This document shows positions 32,558-42,739 of a stretch of 64,000 nt of DNA, piece after piece. Below the pieces are notes generated by a model. The model did no database searches. It was given only the letters and a program-made list of their open reading frames with translations, and was not told where the DNA came from. The first letter of the stretch is position 1, and each line of letters begins with the position of its first letter. The position numbers and the translations under genes were made by a program. Source of the stretch: Cepaea nemoralis (taxonomy: Eukaryota; Mollusca; Gastropoda; Stylommatophora; Helicidae); the NCBI GenBank assembly GCA_014155875.1, contig JACEFZ010027761.1, positions 773,501 through 837,500 of the forward strand. Reading direction: 5' to 3'.

Positions 32558-35067
32558 CACAGTTTCATTGGCCAAAATTCTGTAATGACATAAAAACTTA
32601 TTGCAGAAGTTGTGATACATGCCAGAAACTGGTAAAGAAAGGTAAACACCCACAGGCAAAGTTACAAGTCACTGACTTAGCCAGTCGACCTTTTGAAAAA
32701 TTATCAGTTGACATTGTGGGCCCTCTTAGTCATACAACAACTAGAGGGAATAAATATATTCTAACAATTATTGATCAATGTAGTCGCTGGCCAGAAGCGA
32801 TTCCGTTAAAGAACATTACTGCCAACGATATCATGGAAGTGTTCTTCCATATTTTTTCCCGAATTGGGTTTCCAGATACCATCCAGTCTGATAGAGGCAC
32901 GCAGTTTATCGCTGCATCCACTCAAGCTTTCACTAAAATGTTAGGAGTGAAGCAAGTCTTCAATAGCCCCTATCATCCTCACTCGAGCGGGATTATAGAA
33001 AAGCTTAATGGGGATCTGAAGCACATGCTAGCCAAAGTAACTCAAGATCACCCCAATAACTGGGATGTATACTTACCAGCTGTTCTTTTTGCTTATCGCG
33101 AGGTACCACATTCTAGTACCGGTTTCTCTCCTTTTGAACTCATCTATGGTGCCAAACCACGCGGCCCATTAACAATTTATCACCGAATGTTAACTGATTC
33201 CACTCCAGTATTGAAACCCATATCATCATTTGTGTATGTAACATCATTGCGTGAAAGGATAATGAAATCATGTGAAATTGCTAAAAGTGCACTAAAACTA
33301 TCTAGTGCTACTTACAGACAATACGCAGACAAAGGTAACAGGACTATAACATTGACAGCTGGACAGGACGTTCTACTACTACTACCTAGTGACAGACAGC
33401 TACTGACAGATTCTTGGCAAGGACCTTTTAAAGTGACAAGACAAATCTCACCTGTTGACTACGAAATCCTGATAAAAGACAAACACAAAATATTTCACAT
33501 CAATATGCTAAGACCATACTACAACAGAGACAACGAACAAGACGATACGACAGCTTGCACCGTGATAATAGATCACGAAGATGACGATTCTAGCGACGAG
33601 ATTCCAACACCTACATTAGACACGACAAACTGCTTGAAGGAGATCAAGATCAATCCAAACCTAAGTCAAGCAGAGACAAACAGGTGCAAACAGTTGATAC
33701 AAGAGTACAACACCATCTTTTCAGACAACCCAGGACAAACAGAATTAGTACAGCATCACATCACACTCACATCAAACACACCCATAAGATGCAGACCATA
33801 CACCATACCATTACATTACAAGGAACAACTACATCAGGAAATCATCAACTTAGAAAAAAACAACATCATCAGACGATCCCTATCAGACTTCTCTTCACCT
33901 ATGGTCATTGTACGGAAAAAGGACAACACAATACGACTTTGCATTGATTACAGAAAACTGAACAAAATAACTGTTTTAGATCTTGAACCAATGGCAAATA
34001 CGGACGATCTTCTGACAGAACTGACTGACGCGAAGTTCTTCACGACCCTTGACATGGCTAAAGGTTACTGGCAGATTGCTGTACATGAAGACAGCAGACA
34101 TCTAACAGCTTTCGCCACGCCTTGGGGACTGTACGAATGGTGCAAACTTCCATTTGGGCTAGTCAATGCCCCAGCCACATTTGTACGCATGACACGACTC
34201 CTCCTATCTGACATCCCTAATATAGTTTCCTATATTGACGACATCTGTGTCCATACAGAGACAATGACGGAACATATAAAGATACTGGAACAGACACTAG
34301 AACGTATCAGACAGCACGGACTGACAGTGAAGCCCTCAAAGGTGAGCCGGGCTTACCAAGAGATATCATTTTTGGGGTACAGAATATCCAATGGCTTTGT
34401 CATGACAGACAACAAAATTGTCTCGAAAATTCTAAAACTGTCACTTCCAACAAATAAGAAACAAGTCCGCAGTTTATTGGGACTTATTAATTATTACAGG
34501 AACTTCATTCCTGATTTTTCAGAACTGACTGAGGTTTTTTCTAACTTACTAACCAAGAATAAACCCGAAAAAGTTGTAAACGATGAATGCCTACGAAATG
34601 CGTTTGATAAAGTTTTGGCACACTTTTCTGATAAGAATGCACCTAATCTCATCCTTAAATTGCCCAACATTCGTTTACCTTTCAGATTGAGAACAGATGC
34701 TAGCTCCATTGCGATCGGTGCAGTCCTATTGCAGGAATACAACGACATTCTGCATCCCGTTTGTTTTCTATCAAGAAAACTAAGGCCCCGAGAGCGGTCT
34801 TGGTCCATTCCGCAATTAGAGGCATTGGCCTTAGTAGAAAGTGTCACAAAGCTGTCCAAATATCTTCTAGGACGTCACTTTATCATCGAAACTGACAACA
34901 GTCCATTAAGGTATATCAATTCTGCAGTACCATCAAATAACATGATTGCTCGCTGGTCCTTGAAGCTTCAGAATTTCAGTTTTGAAGTTCGCCATATTCC
35001 CGGCAGAATGAATACAATCGCCGACCTTTTGTCCCGTTGTCCGACAGACCCAGTAAGCAATGTCTGA
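32347..35067 (+). CDS. Pol: integrase, then RT and RNase H (Gmr1-like)
   Basis: Open from 32347 with no ATG before the conserved region (GTG at 32458 taken as residue 1), so expression needs a -1 shift from the gag-pr frame. Integrase: HHCC zinc domain (H15, H22, C52, C55), catalytic D85, D145 and E181 (D,D35E), GPY/F module at 320-353 with QGPF and FHINMLRPY. RT at about 410-650: LDMAKGYWQI, LPFGLVNAPATF, YIDD (592-595; 34231-34242). RNase H: D747, E788, D813, D856, ending IADLLSR. All catalytic residues are present. No envelope, chromodomain or dUTPase was seen. This domain order separates it from ordinary gypsy elements, where integrase is last. Confidence 0.93.
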   Translation, partial: PDRQKAKSNENAKWHFALYNDILTRYYTRGDVTTKQTVLPTTYRRQALHLAHDIPFAGHMAYVKTRSRLLTQFHWPKFCNDIKTYCRSCDTCQKLVKKGKHPQAKLQVTDLASRPFEKLSVDIVGPLSHTTTRGNKYILTIIDQCSRWPEAIPLKNITANDIMEVFFHIFSRIGFPDTIQSDRGTQFIAASTQAFTKMLGVKQVFNSPYHPHSSGIIEKLNGDLKHMLAKVTQDHPNNWDVYLPAVLFAYREVPHSSTGFSPFELIYGAKPRGPLTIYHRMLTDSTPVLKPISSFVYVTSLRERIMKSCEIAKSALKLSSATYRQYADKGNRTITLTAGQDVLLLLPSDRQLLTDSWQGPFKVTRQISPVDYEILIKDKHKIFHINMLRPYYNRDNEQDDTTACTVIIDHEDDDSSDEIPTPTLDTTNCLKEIKINPNLSQAETNRCKQLIQEYNTIFSDNPGQTELVQHHITLTSNTPIRCRPYTIPLHYKEQLHQEIINLEKNNIIRRSLSDFSSPMVIVRKKDNTIRLCIDYRKLNKITVLDLEPMANTDDLLTELTDAKFFTTLDMAKGYWQIAVHEDSRHLTAFATPWGLYEWCKLPFGLVNAPATFVRMTRLLLSDIPNIVSYIDDICVHTETMTEHIKILEQTLERIRQHGLTVKPSKVSRAYQEISFLGYRISNGFVMTDNKIVSKILKLSLPTNKKQVRSLLGLINYYRNFIPDFSELTEVFSNLLTKNKPEKVVNDECLRNAFDKVLAHFSDKNAPNLILKLPNIRLPFRLRTDASSIAIGAVLLQEYNDILHPVCFLSRKLRPRERSWSIPQLEALALVESVTKLSKYLLGRHFIIETDNSPLRYINSAVPSNNMIARWSLKLQNFSFEVRHIPGRMNTIADLLSRCPTDPVSNV

Positions 35068-36432
35068 GTGCACTGTGTAATATTACACTCAGCCCAACAC
35101 AGCCACCAATGTGTGAATTTTTCCAGTCACCTACTGTGTAAGGTCTATAAGTAAAGTTGTGATACGGTTTAGAAACCGACATGTATAATATTCTTATTTT
35201 AATCAAGTTATGTAATGAGTGTAGTATAATTGTGTAGTGTGTGTTAGAATGAGAACAATATTAATTGTATATAGACACCAACAACAGGGTCACAGACGCT
35301 TATCCACTTACCAGAAGCGGACTTTACCATTGTGACATTTGTGGGTGATTTTTTTCACCGTGATATTTTAACATGTGCAAATGTGGACCGAACATTGACT
35401 CCTACACCACCTTTACAGCGAATGTAATCCAAATTGTTCGACGTGTGAACACATCGGAAATAAGAACATTCCACCATAATCCGTTGTGATACTATAACAT
35501 CATACACGAACTGTGAGAACATTTTACTATCCGTTCCGAAAGAAAACCGGATCATTTGTGTTCAGAAAATGTAACATCAACCAAATTTTTCGTTTCGTGT
35601 GTATTTCCGGTATAATTTAAAAAGTATAGCAAAATTAGCAGACTATGTACAAATTGCCAAAAATTTATGACACTTGTAAAATCTTTTTCAATCTATAAAA
35701 TATAATATACCAATTGGGTACTTATTTATTTTGATTAGTGTAATCTTAGAATCATATCGTGATTAATGTATTCATATTACCGACTTTTTCTCGTTAATAT
35801 GAAGAAACGTCAAGCAATGACGCTAAGGAATTAAATAATTATAATAATGTATGGAATTTCTTAAATGTCAAAATTACTTCCCTTGCATTTGTGAATTACA
35901 TCAAGGGCCATAATTTGAAACATATTCATTAATGTATATTGTATAGATAGACATTTTGTTGCTCAAATATTTGGCACAGCAGGTAGGCGTCCACCAAGCA
36001 TGTCATAGAGCTGCCAACATTGCAAACCAACATAAGAGCTCCTGACCAAATGAGGGCAGAGTTTAAGTGTTTAATACGACTAATACAAAGCCGTATTTCA
36101 GTCTGGCTAGATGGTTGTTGCAAAACAATCATATTATTACTTTTTTTCAAATAGCTGCGAGGTAGATGCGTGAAGCTGGAACTACTGATCTGACTGGGTA
36201 TTATTGCAATGAAGGTAACCAGGCATCAGGGGGATGAAACCTGAATTGTGTTAAAAGTTGTACTTCATTTGTCATTTCAATGCAACTTACATTTTTTTTG
36301 TATATATTTCTATGCCTTATATGTATTTTCATGCATAACACTGGGAAAAAGTAGTCTCTGACATGAAATTAACACTACCCCAGTATATACATACATCATG
36401 AATGAAAGATGGCATCTTTCATTGAAGTACCC
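35068..36432 (+). other. LTR-element 3' noncoding region
   Basis: 1.37 kb, AT-rich, no ORF longer than about 73 codons and none with a signal peptide or transmembrane pattern. It occupies the place where env would lie in an errantivirus-type element. Function unknown. Confidence 0.7.
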
Positions 36433-36440
36433 GGGGAGAA
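36433..36440 (+). promoter_or_regulatory. Polypurine tract
   Basis: GGGGAGAA lies directly before the 3' LTR, the position of the plus-strand primer in LTR retrotransposons. Confidence 0.75.
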
Positions 36441-36884
36441 TGTCAGAGCCTAGCAGCAACATCGTTGCGGCGCCCGGCGGACAAGAGTTGTCGCGCTGGC
36501 GAGATTCTTACCTGACACGCAACCAGCGCTGACGACAGACGCACGCAAAGCCACGTGACCCCACCAGAGGCAGTGGGGCAGTGTGTGTGTTAATCTCAGA
36601 CCAAGCTGGGACTGGACATCTGAACGGACGTGTGTGTCGAGAGCAAGGCGTTTTGTGTGAATCTCCGTGGTTGTGAGCTGAACGACTGATATCGTGAGCG
36701 TCAGACCTATGAGCTGTATTGTGGTTGTGAGTTGTTATATGTTGTACATTGCTGTAACTATTGTTATGTATTTAACGTGGTAATAAATCCATAGAAATTG
36801 TGTTGCTGTGTCTTACGTCGAATCACGTTGTACTTGTACTGTCTCACATGTGTTAGCCAACGAGCCTAATAGAAGATCCTGACA
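36441..36884 (+). repeat. 3' LTR
   Basis: 444 bp; differs from the 5' LTR by one extra G in a G-run. AATAAA at 36782-36787. Followed by CATA, matching the left flank. Confidence 0.96.
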
Positions 36885-36990
36885 CATATATTGTGCTAAG
36901 CAGTCTTATGACTTGGTCTATTCCCTATTCTTCTAAGGCATTGATCCTTTCTGTTGTGGTCTCGGAGACTTCTGGTAGTTGTCGCTGGCG
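36885..36990 (-). pseudogene. RTE-like LINE, continuation right of LTR element
   Basis: Minus strand encodes TTERINALEE and GIDQVIRLLSTIY, leading directly into DTGDIPPELC at 29006 once the LTR element and one CATA are removed. Confirms that the LTR element is the younger insertion. Confidence 0.8.
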
Positions 36991-37215
36991 CTACGGAGTT
37001 CATGCATTATATACCGCGTTAGGCATTGCCCTGCGGAAAGAGACTCAGCCATCTGGGATCAAACTTGGTGTAATGAAGTCGATCTTCTTGTCTTTTAAGC
37101 CTTTTAGAGCGTCTGATTTTCCTTCGGGGACCCGGGTTCGAATCCTCGGTTAGGTGTGGGATTTTGTTCTGTCGGGGATGAAAAGAAAATCCTAACCTGC
37201 ACAATTCGGGGCGAC
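36965..37215 (+). mobile_element. Repeat F with tRNA-like box B
   Basis: GTCGCTGGCGCTACGGAGTT and GGAAAGAGACTCAGCC match repeat F elsewhere; a perfect B-box-like GGGTTCGAATCCTCGG is at about 37133-37148. Probably a composite or dimeric SINE. Confidence 0.6.
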
Positions 37216-37685
37216 TGCACTAGCCAGGCAGCCTTAATTCCTCAGGCTCAAAGACCCCCCCCCCCCCCCCCACCATACACCGCAAGGTACTATACTGGCA
37301 GTAAATGACAGTTTTTTTCTTCTCTGAATCAATAATATAATTCACATAACAATTTGACAATGTCGTCACTCCGAACTACCCATAACTAACACCCATGACC
37401 CCTAGTTCTTTTCCCTGTCGAGCTGATCGTGCCTACAAGCTATGTTTAGTCTTATGGCAGTAATAGTTAGACGCACTCCTGCCGGACCGATTTGATCCTT
37501 ATCGGGGTGGATTCAAATTTTAAAAATTGACTGAGGCACCTAGAACGACTCAGCCTAAAATGTCTTGGGAAATACAGGCGACCGGCTTGATACTGATCAC
37601 GTCAGGCATTTAATGCATATTGGTCTATACAAATTTGTCCAGTGCGTCTTATGACGTGCAAACAGCGTCCTGTACTTTAATATTA
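37216..37685. other. No recognised gene; poly-C tract
   Basis: A C-run lies at 37254-37271. GGCGACCGGCTTGATACTGA at 37577-37596 resembles 38413-38434, suggesting a decayed repeat pair. Confidence 0.4.
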
Positions 37686-37689
37686 CTTT

Positions 37690-38356
37690 TACTTGTAATG
37701 ACTATAACTAAAGAAGAAAATACAACAACAATTCACCTAAACGAACATCCCTTGAAACAAATAAAGAGTTTCAAATACCTAGGAAGTATGATATCATCAA
37801 ATTGCAGATCAGAAGATGAGATTGAAAATAGATGCAATAAGGCAAACCAACTCATTGGACAATACTAAACAACAAACATGTATCAATAACTACTAAGAAA
37901 GCACTTTACGACACAGTCTTCCTACCAACTCTATGCTACCAATGCCAAACCTGGACAATGACAGAAAAAGAGAAAAGAAAAATCACAACAACAGAAATTA
38001 GATTCCTGAGAAGAATACTCAACGTATCAAGAAGAGATAAGATCAGAAATGAAGAAATCAGGACTAAAGTGGGGGGTTATAGCAACACTAGATTTTATTA
38101 TAAAGCAGCAAGTCAAATGGTTTGGCCATGCAAGTAGGTTACCATTCAACAGCATACCACAACAAGCAATGATGTACAGACCAGATGGAAACAGAGGAAG
38201 AGGCCGACCACGTAAACGTTGGACGGAGGGAATAGCAGAACTCAGAGGAATATCAATACATGAAGCCCATAATCGGGCACTCTCACGATGTTTATACTTC
38301 ACCTCGACACCGCAAGGTACAAGAGGAACATGATGAGATGAGATGAGATGAAATGA
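37690..38356 (+). pseudogene. LINE RT C-terminal fragment with (GATGA)n tail
   Basis: Coding relics: QIKSFKYLGSMISSNCRSED (RT after the palm), CNKANQLIG, then VKWFGHASRLPFNSIPQQAM and GRGRPRKRWTEGIAELRG. The 3' end is CACCGCAAGGTACAAGAGGA followed by (GATGA)n at 38331-38356. A different family from the GHVMRR LINEs. Two frameshifts and stops between blocks. Confidence 0.8.
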
Positions 38357-38394
38357 GACTTGTTAGCCTTCGTGGTGAAATGTGGCACCAGCAG

Positions 38395-38580
38395 ATTTTC
38401 GTGGAAGATAAACGCGACCGGTTTGATACTGAACACATTACCTATTGTTGGGAGGATCCCGGGACAACACAGCCTCTCAATAAATTATCCCCGCAAGGGA
38501 GATTTTGAACCCAGGGCCATGGGTGTACAAGCGAGATCTCTAGCCACTCTGTTACCGCGCTTCCTTATACATACATCACA
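38395..38580 (-). mobile_element. Possible tRNA-derived SINE
   Basis: Minus strand: A-box-like AGAGTGGCTAGAGATC and B-box-like CTGGGTTCAAAATCTCC at about 38502-38560. The body shares GCGACCGG.TTGATACTG with 37577. A single-copy head in this window, so moderate confidence. Confidence 0.5.
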
Positions 38581-38596
38581 AGTAATCATACATACA

Positions 38597-38755
38597 GTGT
38601 GTATTTTTAATGACTGAGGTTTTTGAAAATATTGCCGTTCCAAGTTTTGTATTGATATTTTATGTTGCATGAACTCCACAGAGGGAAAATACAAAACTTG
38701 GAACGGCAATATTATCAAAAAAAAAAAACCACAGTCATTAAAAATACACCATATA
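38597..38755. mobile_element. Stem-loop MITE, copy 3
   Basis: Best preserved of the three copies: arms TGTATTTTTAATGACTGAGG and ...CAGTCATTAAAAATACACC, with AATATTGCCGTTCCAAGTTT and its complement; the right arm carries an A-run. Confidence 0.9.
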
Positions 38756-39560
38756 CATGTTAGTTTCACTCTGTGGCCAAACCGTGTACATTAAACCTTT
38801 AGTTACCACGTCACGAGAGAATGTCAAACAACCACAAGATTTAGGGCTGTTTTCCGTTTTGTTTATTCATTTCTGTATCACAGACGTCAACACCTGACCC
38901 CTCCCCGTCCTATTTTATTTCAAGTCCCGCCCGTTCTAATAGAATGTAAAACATCGTTAACGCTGTCGTCAAGTTAATTACGTATTTTTAACTCACGGCT
39001 GATGTGAAAAGCAGGAAGATGCTAAAAAATGAGTGTTTGTGCACGTTCGGAAGAACGAATATGGCGATGCTTCGTCACATACAAGCGAATTATTATTTGT
39101 TACTTTAAGTTTAACCCGCCAAAATCCGCATGTTTTATGAGTTAATTTGCGGAATTAAATTTCGGGTTTTGATTAGTTACAATATTTGTAAATCACTCCT
39201 TGAAATTGAAGTTCTTTCACTTCTTCTTCTGCCACCCCCCCCCCCCTCCCCACATACACACACACATATCGGGTCATGGGCCCTCAACCAAACCACGGCA
39301 AGTCACCCTATCTATTTGTCATCTCCAGGAGCTCGCCCAGTGACCTCCCAATATTATTCATCTCTGCAATTGTCTTCTCCGAGTGTTTCAGGGCTCCCGC
39401 TTTCTTTTTTGCCTTGTGGGTTCCTGTCTAGTTAAATTGTCTTCAGGTTTCCTCAGTGTGCGTCATAACTAGCGACAATGTCTTTTCCTCACCTTTTGTC
39501 TCACTGGAATTTGTCTAGTTCTCTCCGTGAGCTCTACATTGGTGATTCCGTCATACTATT
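38756..39560. other. No recognised gene
   Basis: C-rich tract at 39232-39250, otherwise no signature recognised. Confidence 0.4.
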
Positions 39561-39565
39561 TTATT

Positions 39566-39800
39566 CCGGCACGAACCTTGGGCCTTGTCCAAGTCAGATT
39601 GGAAGCACTAGACTCGAGTTTTGCCCTGTTTGAGCTCGTCAGTAGTGCATATCCCTGACTGAACCAGGAATCGAATTCCGGGTCACTGTCTTGTGAGATG
39701 GGTCAAGTCAGAGATATGCACTACTGACAAGCTCAAACGAGAGCGAAACTCGAGTCTAGTGCTTTCAGTCTGACGTGGACATGGCTCAAGGTTCGTACCG
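39566..39800. repeat. Large imperfect palindrome
   Basis: Left arm 39566-39660 and right arm 39706-39800 are inverse repeats of about 95 bp at high identity (for example AGCACTAGACTCGAGTTT and its complement), around a 45-bp loop. Possibly a solo fold-back element; no partner elsewhere in the window. Confidence 0.85.
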
Positions 39801-39949
39801 TAATACGATCAGCTTTGCCAGTAGTGGGTTGTGCTCAACCTTCAAACCTCAAATCTCGAAACAACCAAATAAATCAATACTATTTATTCTATTCCCATTT
39901 TTCTTCACAGGAACCAGTTAGTGAATGACTGTAGTTTAGTAGTAATTCT

Positions 39950-40480
39950 TTTACTTGTTCTCCATGTTTCTGACTCATACAGAGTAACGATGCAACATTG
40001 GAGTTAAACATTATACGTTTGGTGCCAAGTTCATCTTACTTTGAATTCCACAAATTTCCGATTATTTCTCTGTCTTCCCCTTGGTCTGTTCTATTCCGGC
40101 CTCTTTTTGTACGGCCAGTAACATTTCAGCACTCCTCTCATTCTTACATTCAATGATAGTGACTTATTGCATAAGATACATATTTTCATTGTCTGAAATG
40201 CAGCTTGTGCTTACTCTACTCTGCACTTAATCGTGGTTGTGCATCTTCCATCTGATGCTATAATTGTCCCTAGGTATTTAAATGTATTCACTTGGTTAAG
40301 CATTGTTTCTTCTATTGGAATCTCACATGCTGGTGTCATCATTTTCTTTTATATAACCATTTTTTTTTTTGTTTTCTTGATATTCAAGGAGATTCGTGTT
40401 TTTTTTCCCCCCACTCTGTTACTACAATTTCCAACAACTATTGCAGATCTTTTGTATTTAAAAAATGAACGACGTGTAGC
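39950..40480 (-). pseudogene. RTE-like LINE, RT middle fragment
   Basis: Collinear with 22050-22340 of the long copy: shares TTACATTCAATGATAGTGAC, CATCTTCCATCTGATG and CACTTGGTTAAG. No intact ORF. Confidence 0.7.
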
Positions 40481-40639
40481 AGACACCTGCCTTGAGTACA
40501 TGACGTGCTAGGGCATCACATTTTGTAGGGCTGCAGACACAGAGGGTGGTAGGCAATATTTCTTTCTAGACCACACTTGACTTCAAACCATAGTCAGATC
40601 AACTCACGATATTATCACTGTAACTTCTAACAGTAAAAC

Positions 40640-41005
40640 CATGTCCTCTGAGATCCCTGGGGGTCGTCGCTGGAGCTACGGAGTTCGTGGTTTGTGCGAC
40701 GCTTTCGGCAGGTTGGCCTGCGGAAAGAGACCGCGTCATGTAGGATAAGACCCGGTGCAACGAAGTCGACCCTCTTGCCTTTTAAACCCTTTGTGTTTCT
40801 CCGTGGTGAAGTGGTTACCCCGCCTACCTCGTATTCCGAAGGTTGTGGGTTCGATTCCGGGCTACGTCGTTCGGTTCGCGATTACAGATTTCTAGGAGAC
40901 CCAGGTCGTCGCTGGAGATAAGGAGTTCTTGCTTCGTGCGACACTTTCGGCTAAAACCTGGAGCAATGAACTCAACCCGCTTACCTTTTGCCATTGCCAT
41001 TGCCA
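40640..41005 (+). mobile_element. Repeat F, dimeric, with tRNA-like head
   Basis: Two repeat F bodies (40650-40790 and 40890-41000, both with GTCGTCGCTGGAG) flank a tRNA-like unit at 40798-40866 with A-box-like TGGTGAAGTGGTTACC and B-box-like GGGTTCGATTCC. T-stem pairing fails, so this is not a tRNA gene. Likely a tRNA-derived SINE in tandem. Confidence 0.65.
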
Positions 41006-41395
41006 TTTTTCCAAAAAAAAAAATTCCAAATTCGGCCTCGTCTAACCTGCTTCATCGCTGTGGTTATTGTTGAGAGCCGTAGTGCTTTTAAACCCCGCTT
41101 ACCTTTTCAAACCCGCTTGGCCTTTCACACTGTAAAACCAACCAGCCCGGTTGAATTAATTTATGAGCTTTCTGAAGCACTTCCGTTCTGGTGAGGATAT
41201 AATTTTAACGCTTTTATCTTGTACTTCAATAAACATCTTTTTTCGACACGTCACAACTGAGATGAAATCACCAAGGTAAATGGGGTTTCCAGAAGTGACA
41301 GTCTGCGTAACGAAGAGAGAGCTATGTTGGGCGTATAGTAATTAAGGAATTAACTGGGAAACAAACAGCTAACTAATGTGTACGTCTTATAAGAA
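41006..41395. other. No recognised gene
   Basis: No signature recognised. Confidence 0.4.
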
Positions 41396-41399
41396 TCAA

Positions 41400-41612
41400 A
41401 GATGTTGACGTAGTCAAAAGGATAAGAGCGTTCGCTCTTAAACTTCCAGCGCGCTGATGGCAGGATAGACGGTTTAGCCTCCTACACCGACATTTATTTG
41501 GACTTAAACGTTGACTTCATGTTCAAATAAAAAAAAATGGCAAACTATTAACCGTGCATTTGGCTAGAAAATCAAGCTGGGGTTGATTGCAACGTCCTAC
41601 AGGCGCACGACC
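41400..41612 (+). mobile_element. SINE C head fused to SINE A tail
   Basis: 41405-41520 resembles the family C head (AAGAGCGTTCGCTCTTAAAC, then CTCCTACACCGACA). 41535-41612 is a SINE A 3' half (ATGGCAAACTATTAACCG to TTGCAACGTCCTACAGG), joined by an A-run. Either adjacent insertions or a chimeric SINE. Confidence 0.6.
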
Positions 41613-41619
41613 ATATCTC

Positions 41620-42320
41620 CCTTGTCCATAGGTAAACTATCATCAATAGTCCCTGGCTGGGAATACACCTCTTGGTGGTAGATTACATATAGACAAGGGA
41701 GAGGTGGTCGTCCGCCTGTGGGACCAGGTGGTGAAGGCGGGGGAAGAGACTGAGAACCTATATGCGGAAAGAATGAGATTGCTGGGGATCGCAGTAGTTT
41801 TGGTAGAATCTCACAACTGAAAGGGAATACAAGGGAACTTTCAATCAGATAGCAGTGGGAACTATTAGTAGTATGAATCTTCGCTGGCTGTTGAACGAGG
41901 GGACGGAGCGCGTATGGGAATGTCCTGGGTGCAGTGATGTCGGTTCTTTGTTCAACTCACCTGAAACGTGTTGCGAAAGATATGCAACATGGTTTAAATT
42001 AGAATCAAGCCAACCAGGTACCAATAAAGACTTTCTATCAGTACAGATCTAGGCATAGAGAAAGAGGCGGCGCTCACCAAACCCGTCACTCCACATTGTG
42101 CCAACGGCTTCGGGTGGAGGAGCGCAAATGTGAGGGTACAAGCCTTATAAGTGCGAGGAGATGCAACTTAAAGATTAAATGTCATGGCAGGGAGACCAGG
42201 CCTTAAACATTGGTCTTAAGGATGGAAGCTCTGACAGGCGGATAGTAAGAGCATTGCTTTGCTGATCAAGCAGCTTCTGCAGCTTGTCTAGTTCCAGATG
42301 TGTTGGTGTTACATGACGTG
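41620..42320 (+). pseudogene. RNase H-type LINE, 3' part, copy 1
   Basis: Matches 44367-44645 of the copy below (ACAAGGGAGAGGTGGTCGT, ACTTTCAATCAGATA). A 65-codon open segment (41855-42052) encodes RWLLNEGTERVWECPGCSDV, a Cys-rich C-terminal region. It is followed by 3' UTR (42068-42318) shared with 59118-59372. Confidence 0.75.
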
Positions 42321-42334
42321 GCAGTGAAACCCGG

Positions 42335-42520
42335 CATATTTTGGCTGTATGTTATTTCTTGGCAAGTTTACGTTCAGTAGTATGCCATTAATTTCTAAAC
42401 GGACGGTATTCATACCACTGTATGAAAATCAACGCAATGCGGTCTGCAGCCAAATCGCCGCAGTTGTGTTTGGAACGCGGTATGCGGGATTACGAATTGC
42501 GTCACAGGGGAGGGAAGGGT
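42335..42520 (-). mobile_element. SINE A copy
   Basis: Reverse complement of SINE A: TCTTGGCAAGTTTACGTTCA, ATGCGGTCTGCAGCCAAATC, GCGGGATTACGAATTGCGTC. Confidence 0.85.
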
Positions 42521-42739
42521 ACACTAAACAAAGCAATATAGACAACCCACTCGGCGGTGCAACTAAAGCTTCCCCCACATCATGATCATAAAGTGTCTTG
42601 CCGACTGGCGAAGGCGCCCACGTATCTGCTCTTAATCTCGAGTGTGGATTAAGAAAAGAAGCATCGCCTTGCTGGCTCCATACAAAAGACGCTTTGCAGT
42701 GAGAAAAAGAGTATTAAAACAGTTAGATAGAGCCGGTAC

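Larger units (their letters stand above)
29003..36888 (+). mobile_element. Gmr1-like Ty3/gypsy LTR retrotransposon
   Basis: Complete element 29007-36884 (7,878 bp) with a 4-bp duplication CATA (29003-29006, 36885-36888). Order: LTR, 860-bp leader, gag-pr ORF, pol ORF (integrase, RT, RNase H), 1.37-kb 3' noncoding part, polypurine tract, LTR. Integrase upstream of RT is Ty1/copia-like, but the RT YIDD box, the RNase H type and the GPY/F module are Ty3-like. This is the arrangement of the Gmr1 group, first described in deuterostomes (Goodwin and Poulter). No env gene. LTRs differ by one base, so the insertion is recent. Confidence 0.93.

Noticed and set aside
35068..36432. Envelope gene after pol
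   Set aside because: No ORF above about 73 codons and no signal peptide or membrane anchor pattern.
29007..36884. Classification as Ty1/copia because integrase precedes RT
   Set aside because: RT has YIDD and Ty3-type motifs, RNase H is Ty3-type and integrase carries a GPY/F module; copia elements lack this combination.
40798..40866. tRNA gene
   Set aside because: A and B boxes are present but the T stem does not pair and the unit is fused to repeat F on both sides; a SINE head is more likely.
41620..42320. Independent zinc-finger gene from the Cys-rich 65-codon ORF at 41855
   Set aside because: Collinear with the 3' part of the RNase H-type LINE at 44.4 kb, so it is the end of a LINE ORF.
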